From positions 1-64,000 of the forward strand of contig KB722782.1 of NCBI GenBank assembly GCA_000349905.1: a DNA stretch of 64,000 nucleotides, read 5' to 3'. Each line of letters opens with the position of its first letter. Within the stretch, counting starts at the first letter, position 1. Below the pieces are notes generated by a model. That model did not search any database and was not told where the DNA came from. It saw only the letters and a list, made by a program, of their open reading frames with translations. This DNA is from Volvariella volvacea V23. Lineage: Eukaryota > Basidiomycota > Agaricomycetes > Agaricales > Pluteaceae. Shown piece after piece: positions 57,927-64,000 of the stretch. A program made the position numbers and the translations under genes.

Positions 57927-59681
57927 ATGACGCTTCCTGCACAGGGTGCGCTCGCACAAAAGCTCCAAGCAGCTCTCAACTCGCGCCAACAGCGAAACAT
58001 CCGTCGTCGCCTGCCAAATCCCGAGATTTCCATCCCAGCCGGGACGCATCAAACTCTCCCCGCTACCCCCGCTTCTCCTTCCCTCTCCACCCCCACACAC
58101 AATGCTCATGCCGATGGCAGTGGCAGCACCAATGGTGATACGGCTCGCAACGCGATAATAGACTTTAGCTCCAACGACTACCTCTCCCTCTCAACCTCCC
58201 CCCACCTCCGCACCCACTTCCTCTCCAAACTCGCCTCCGTCCCGCCCACGCAGCCCATCCTCGGCTCGGGCGGCTCCCGACTGCTCGTCAACGGCATCCT
58301 GCACGCCAACCTCGAGCGCAGGCTGCTCCGCTTCTTCGGGGGCGCCGAGGCGGCCCTCCTCTTCAACTCGGGGTACGACGCGAACGTGGGCCTGTTCTCG
58401 AGCTTGCCGCAGGAGGGGGACGTGGCGCTGGTGGATGAGTATGTGCATGCGAGTGTGCATGACGGGCTGAGAGCGTCGCGGTTGGTGCGGGCGAGGCCCA
58501 GGGCGAAGGGCAACTCGGACCCGTACTATACGTTCAGCCATAACTCTGTCGTCTCTTTCCACCAGGCTCTGCTCTCCCTTCTGCGCGCGCACCCTTCGCT
58601 GAAATCAGGTCATGCGTCTCTTTTTGTTGCTGTCGAGTCGTTGTACAGCATGGATGGGACCTTTGCTCCTCTGAAAGAGATCGTCGAGATTCTGGACCAA
58701 GAGTTACCCCTGGGGAACGGGTACTTGATCGTGGATGAAGCACACGCAACGGGGGTCTATGGGCCGCAAGGGAAGGGCAGGGTGGTGGAACTCGGATTGG
58801 AGAGCAAAGTGTTGGTGAGGCTACATACTTTCGGGAAGGCTTTGGCCGCTACGGGTGGTAAGTTCTCTCCTGCATTTACCATTTTACACGGGTCAGGATG
58901 CTAATTGGGCTTTTGCATTACAGCTGTGATAATAACCAACACCCTAATCCGCGACTTTCTCCTCAACTACGCGCGCTCGCTCATCTACACGACATCGCTG
59001 AGCAACACCAACATCATCGCCGCAGATGCCTCATTCGACATGTTGACAGATGGCACATCCACGCAGGTCAGTTCCTTCCAATCCACATAACCATATCTCC
59101 CACGTCGTCGAATGGGATCCTAACGCCGTCCAATTCAATCCCACCCACAGCTCGCAAACCACCTCTTCACCCTCTCCTCCCACCTCCTCACAAGTCTCTA
59201 CACCCTCCTCCCCTCCGTCCCACCGCACCTGCTCTCCCTCCCCTCCCATCTCTCCCCGCCCTCGCCCTCGCCCTCGCCATCCCCGCACGCACACACCGGC
59301 ACCCTCCCCACACCCCTCCCGCCCATCATCCCCCTCCTCACGAGCCACGCACACGCGCTCAGCGCCTTCCTCCTCACGCACTACAACATCAACGCGCGGC
59401 CCATCACCTGGCCCACGGTCCCAAAGGGCAAAGACCGGATCAGGGTGTGTCTGCACGCCGGGAACACGGTCCGGGAGGTCGAGAGGCTGGTGGAGGGCTT
59501 GAGGAGGTGGGTTGGGGAGAGGACGGCCGCCGAGGAGCGGGAAAAGGAGAGGGAGAGAGAGCTGGCAGGGGAAAGGGACAGGAGTGGGAGACGGGATAGG
59601 GACAGACGGGTTCAGAGCGGTGGGGTGGGGAGAAGCGAGACGGGTGGGGCCGGTATCGTCGCTTTTCAGAGTAAACTATAA
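57927..59681 (+). CDS. 8-amino-7-oxononanoate synthase-like PLP enzyme (534 aa)
   Basis: Alpha-oxoamine synthase of fold type I: condenses an amino acid with an acyl-CoA, releasing CO2. The closest type by motif is 8-amino-7-oxononanoate (KAPA) synthase of biotin synthesis. Three exons: 57927-58857, 58924-59066, 59151-59681. Motifs: IDFSSNDYLSLSTSPHLR, PILGSGGSRLLVNG, LFNSGYDANVGLFSSLP, YVHASVHDGLRASR, SLYSMDGTFAPLKEIVEI, then YLIVDEAHATGVYGPQGKGR with the PLP-contacting Asp and His (about residue 270), and LHTFGKALAATGG with the Schiff-base Lys (about residue 303). The C-terminal domain has ITWPTVPKGKDRIRVCLHAG. Longer than bacterial enzymes because of an N-terminal Ser/Pro segment, a Pro/Ser insertion in the third exon, and a Glu/Arg-rich tail. 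Whether it serves biotin or another pathway cannot be told. Confidence 0.85.
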
Positions 59682-60218
59682 GGTGAAAGTGTACAAGGAC
59701 GCATTTGAGTAGATTGAACAGTAATGCACGCATATACACGGGGCTACTGCGTGGAGCGTTGATGCTGTGTGATGAACATGTGTATATACGATCCTAACAG
59801 TCTATCACCCGCTCGGTCGTACGGCTATTCGTGCTTGCTGCGTGCCATGAAACTCCACTTGCAAAACGACACCAACTCGTAGCTTGTTACAAAACACGAC
59901 ATGTATGTGTACGCATAGACAAGATAACCGCACAACCCAGAGACACACTCAACACCAGTAACAGATAAGTGCTAGCAACTTCAAAAAGATGAAAGCGATG
60001 ATCGACGAGCTTGAGAAGACAAGGTAAAAAAACATGAAAAACATGAAAGAACACACAAAACCAAGATAAATTCATAAGATACAGTCTATCGTACCCTAAC
60101 TTACAACTGTCCATCGACAACGTCCATTTCCAATTAACACTTCAACAGAAGTAGGACCCTTGGCACTAAGCATCATGCACCAAGCCCCACACCCACCACC
60201 CGTTCGTCCGCGCACCCC
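59682..60218. other. convergent 3' flanks
   Basis: Lies between two genes that end toward each other. AT-richer, with A-rich runs (AAAAAACATGAAAAACATGAAAG near 60025); no coding sequence. Confidence 0.4.
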
Positions 60219-63200
60219 TCACGTCCTATCAGTCTGCTCAGTCACCAACGTGCTCCTATCAAACTCCTCCTTGAACCTCGTCCCGCCCAAATAATTCGCA
60301 TCCCCGCCATCACCATGCTCATCTTCAAACCCAGCGCCTCCAGGCATACCACCAGCGACTATACCATCGCCGCCGCCAGGAACGAGCCCCAGCGTAGCAG
60401 CACTCGCCACACTCTGCCCACGCCGATGTCTCGCCGACAACGAGCCTCTATGCCCCCTCAGCGTCCCGTCATGTCCACCATACGTAGACCCAATCTCCTC
60501 CGAATAATCAATCACCGTCGGCGAATGCTCAAACCCGTGCCCGCCTACGCCCGGTCCTCCAATCATCATCGGAGGCATCCCGCCCCCGGCACTACCACCA
60601 AGACTGGAATCAGGGCTCTGCACCGTGATCCTGATCTGCTCCCGCTCTTCCTCTGGAATGACGACTTGGCCAGAGGCTAGCTGTTCCGTGCCGACGCGTC
60701 CTGGGATGTTGGGCGGGTACTCTGAGAACCGCGCGCGGTCGTGGTCCTCTTCGTCGTGTCCGCGATGACGATCGCGACGGTGTCTTCTGCTCGAAGAGTA
60801 GTGCCCATCGTCCTGGCCGTATTCGTAGTCCTTCCGTCTGTGACGACGGTCTCTATCCCTGTCACGGTCTCTGTCGTGCTCGTGCTCCGCCGCCTCAGGA
60901 GGCTCGTGCCCGTCATCCTCGTAATAATGCCGCCTCTTGTGTCTATCTCGATCTCGGTCGCGCTCCCTATCCCTATCCCTGTCACGATCCCGATCCCGAT
61001 CCCGATGATGATGTCTTCGAGACGAAGAATAATACCCATCCTCGTCCCTCGAGCGATGCGAGCGATCCTTGTGTCTTCGCCTATCCTCCTCTCCGTCCCT
61101 ATACCGCCCATGATCGTCTTCATACTCCCGCCGGTGTTTACGTCGCTCTCTTCGGCTCTCCGACGCGCCAGCACCACCTTCTGGAATGACCCCTTCCGGT
61201 AGATGCCCCTCTTCTCCTTCGGCACCAGGAGGCGGCGGAGCAGGGTACTCTCCTCCCTCGCCTGCCGCATACTCTGCCCGCTCTCGTTCTTCTCTTCGCC
61301 TTCGGCGTTCCTTCTTCGACCTTCGACCTTCTTCATCAGCAGCACCTTCATGGTACTCCCCTCGGCCACCCTGTCCATCATCGTCATACTCATGATGTCT
61401 TCGACGGTGCTTTCTATGCCTATCCCGGTCCCGATCGCGGTCACGGTCGTAGTACTCGTCCTCGCGGTGTTCCCTCTCTTTCCCCTTTTCCGGGTTCCTC
61501 TCTTCGTCTGGACGAGCGTCCTGATGTCTATCTCTCTCGCGGTCGCGATCACGGTCCTTCTCCTTCCTTCGTCTTTCCTTGTCGCGATCTCTGTCTCTAT
61601 CTCTGTCGCGCCTGTCATCTTCATAATACTCTCTATCTCGATCCTTATCCCTCTTCTTGTCTTTACGTCGTTCTCGGTCGCGGTCGCGGTCACGATCTCT
61701 ATCACGGTCCCTGTCGTAGTCTCTGTCTCTGTCCTTGTACCGCTCTCTATCTCTATCCCTGTCCCGATCCCTGTCTCTGTCTCTCTCCCTGTCTTTATCA
61801 CGCTTCTTCCGCCTCTCGTACTCATCACGGTCACGAGCCCGTTCTTTATCACGATACTCGGGTGAAGGTATCGGTAGCGGCTCACCCGGCCCTAAGGGAT
61901 CTGGTGGTCCCCACTGGTGCCCCACGTCTTCTTCGTGAATCTAGAAAACCCAGGACGAGGGCACGGGAGCAAGCGAGCGTCACGTAAAAAGGCCAGAACC
62001 CGCAACAGATATATTCGCAAGCCAGAAGAGAGAGGGTGGAGGAAGAGGGAGAAGAAGGAGTTACGTCAAGGTCAGCCTGTGTTCACATCTTACACAAATG
62101 AAGGGCAAGGAACGAAACGCGCATATATGCGCTGCGCCCCAGGGACGGACGAAAAAAGACTTACAGGAGCATCCTGGAACTCCTCCTGAACACGCTTCTT
62201 GACCGTCTTGGACCTCTTCAGCGTTGGCGGCTCGCCATGGTCCTCGGCAATCGGGGGCATGACATCGACATCATACCCCGTTGCGTGACTCGTCTTGCGC
62301 GGTGACACAACGACAAAGCTCTAGAAGAAAAGAAGTCGAACGTTAGATAAGATGTCGTTGATCAGGACGAGACAATTGCCAGTCGGGAGTCACACGAGAT
62401 CAGCAAGGGTGGAGTGTACGTTAGACGGGTGTGATGGCACACATACGGCAGAGCCCGCCTTGCTGGGAAATGGGAGTGGGAACGTGAAGGCGGTGAAGGC
62501 TTGCCTTTAGAGTTGAATTGGACCTAATAGATTCGGCGTATTTCTCCTCAAACTCCGCAGCCGCAGCGGCTGCTGCAGGCGATGATAAGAGATTAGCTAT
62601 ATGTGTCGTCGTGTCGCTCGCAGGGCTCGTCGCAGGAGACGAGGACGCAGAGGCAGTAATCAGCTTGGGCTGTTTGGCGGACTTGTTGGTCTTCATCGAG
62701 CTTTTCTGCGGCGGATCGGGTGATCAGGACAGTCTCGCGTGTGAGCGCACCGGGAAGGAGTGACGTACTCTGAGGTGCAGCTTGGCCATGCCAGCGGCCA
62801 GCGTCTGGGTAACGTTGATCATGCTGGAATCCGCGATGGCGATGGCGGTCTACGGCGTGCAGGAGGGTGGTGTTGGAGAAGGAGAAGATTGCGGAGAGAG
62901 TCAGGCGTGATGGGGCGCATTGCAAACAGACAGACCAGACCAGGAACAGAGCGCTTCAGCCACTTTCAAACGCGCCAACACGTGACCAGGTCTGGGAGCT
63001 CACCTTGATGTCCTGCACCAGCGTCGTCGAGTCCTCCAGGAACTCTCGCGGGCGGTATTTGCTCAGCTTGCCAGGATCGGGCGTCCATTTCTCCAGTCTG
63101 CCGTCGCTCGTCAGCCAGGCACAGGTGTGAGGTTTGCGGACAGACGCACTCTGCCAACCGCGCCTTGAACGATATCCGTAATGCTTCTTGGATCCTCTCC

Positions 63201-63640
63201 TCAGGCTCGTCCAACCTGAGAAGCTCCGCAGCCTGGCGGAGGCAATCGCTCCCTTGACGTATCACTGAGGTTCTAGAGGGGCCCTTCTGCTTCGCCGTTT
63301 GTGGGTTGATCTGTTGTGGTGCCATGGGCGGACCAGGGGCCGGTTCGTGCGGTGAAGGTGGAGCCTTGAAAGTTGACGACGAGGGTGTTGGAGGAGTCGA
63401 GTCCACCGAGTCATAGCCCGATCCCTCCTCGTCACTTTGGAACGCCACCGCCCTTGCCTCGGGGCCTGCTGCTCCGCCGTTTGGCATAGCTCCCACCGTT
63501 GCCGACTCGGGTCCACCGTGACTCTGGCCATTCTTGTTATGGTGATTGCGCTTCAAGAACGAAAAGAGACCCGTCTCGCGTGTTGGTGTGACATTCGGGC
63601 TGGGGCCTTTGGGGATTATGGGCGGAGAGGTCGAAGTCAT
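60219..63640 (-). CDS. Arg-Asp/Arg-Glu-repeat protein (914 aa), unknown function
   Basis: Six exons: 63640-63150, 63097-63004, 62849-62769, 62705-62505, 62320-62165, 61940-60219. Introns of 154, 184 and 224 nt are long for this region, and the one at 62504 begins GC (AAG|GCAAGC). The start is MTSTSPPIIPKGPSPNVTPT. Residues about 125-280 look folded and helical: DCLRQAAELLRLDEPEERIQ, RISFKARLAELEKWTPDPGK, REFLEDSTTLVQDIKTAIAI and NVTQTLAAGMAKLHLR. Then comes an Ala tract with EFEEKYAESIRSNSTLK. The last exon is dominated by RD/RE/RK repeats over more than 300 residues, like those of splicing and RNA-processing factors, followed by a Gly-rich C-terminus with GTRFKEEFDRSTLVTEQTD. I do not recognise the folded part. 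Confidence 0.75.
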
Positions 63641-64000
63641 ATGCTAGTGATAGTAGATTGCCCATTTTTGTCATATAGCATGATTGGAGCAATCGATCTT
63701 GGCGCCGTCAGGCCTCGAGGCGCGCGCCAAACTTCGCGAAGTAGCGCTTTGGCCTTGCTTTGCTCCACGTTGCAATGATGCAACGATAAGCATCTGCTGG
63801 GGCCCACAGGCCAACGTACATTGCTCGGACGAGACGTACAGCGTTGGGCGGGAAATGGGGCGTGCCGCCTTTGCGAGTTCCTGGAGCCTGGCCAATTAAT
63901 GGATCAAAGCGCGCCAGGTTCGAGCCCAACTTGAACCGCGTTGTGTTACCTCACGCCTGTGGATCAGACTACGACGTCCTTCCGCTTTTCTTCCTAGAGG
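63641..64000. other. upstream region at the right edge
   Basis: Promoter of the RD-repeat gene. No TATA box and no further gene can be made out before the end of the window. Confidence 0.4.

Noticed and set aside
60677..61885. 402-codon reverse ORF rich in Ile/Glu/Thr/Gly
   Set aside because: Frame-shifted reading of the RD-repeat exon; lacks a separate start or splice context.
63915..63940. tRNA T-loop-like GGTTCGAGCCC
   Set aside because: No matching acceptor, D or anticodon arms around it.
1..64000. CRISPR arrays, bacterial operons, rRNA genes
   Set aside because: No spaced repeats, ribosome binding sites or rRNA-like sequence; the window is eukaryotic with spliceosomal introns.

Overview
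The window looks like a gene-dense stretch of nuclear DNA from a mushroom-forming fungus (Basidiomycota, Agaricomycetes). The support is many short GT-AG introns of about 47-85 nt, long low-complexity Ser/Pro-rich proteins, a NACHT (NLR-like) NTPase, a secreted bicupin oxalate decarboxylase, and two short CaaX-ending peptide genes of the kind that encode basidiomycete lipopeptide mating pheromones. I built exon models by hand; in every full model the exon lengths sum to a multiple of three. I do not name a species.

Left third (1-24.6 kb): a DUF4140/DUF4139 protein that runs off the left edge, a 1590-residue TBC-domain Rab GAP, then a disturbed interval (about 7.42-10.04 kb). In that interval a NACHT gene sits between a degenerate copy of the COA6 5' end and the intact COA6 gene. 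The NACHT gene carries a 16-bp tandem duplication that shifts its frame, and its 3' part lies in about 1.4 kb that contains no CpG. There follow an unrecognised small reverse-strand gene or pseudogene, a 732-residue low-complexity protein, a 2251-residue alpha-arrestin with a very long disordered tail, and a small Ser/Gly-rich protein.

Middle (24.6-43.5 kb): a long interval without a firm gene, then two multi-membrane-spanning paralogues in the same orientation whose internal exons match to the nucleotide in length. Next come two large low-complexity proteins and a small four-helix-type membrane protein that looks EXPERA/EBP-like.

Right third (43.5-64 kb): two pheromone-precursor-like genes (45.9 and 55.1 kb), each with a TATA box and a putative intron in its 3' UTR. 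They flank an 18-exon oxalate decarboxylase and a long gene-poor stretch. POP5 (RNase P/MRP subunit), an 8-amino-7-oxononanoate synthase-like PLP enzyme and an Arg-Asp-repeat protein follow. I could not recognise a STE3-type pheromone receptor in the window, so whether this is part of a B mating-type locus or a solitary pheromone cluster is open. The genes are mostly unrelated in function; I see no biosynthetic cluster.
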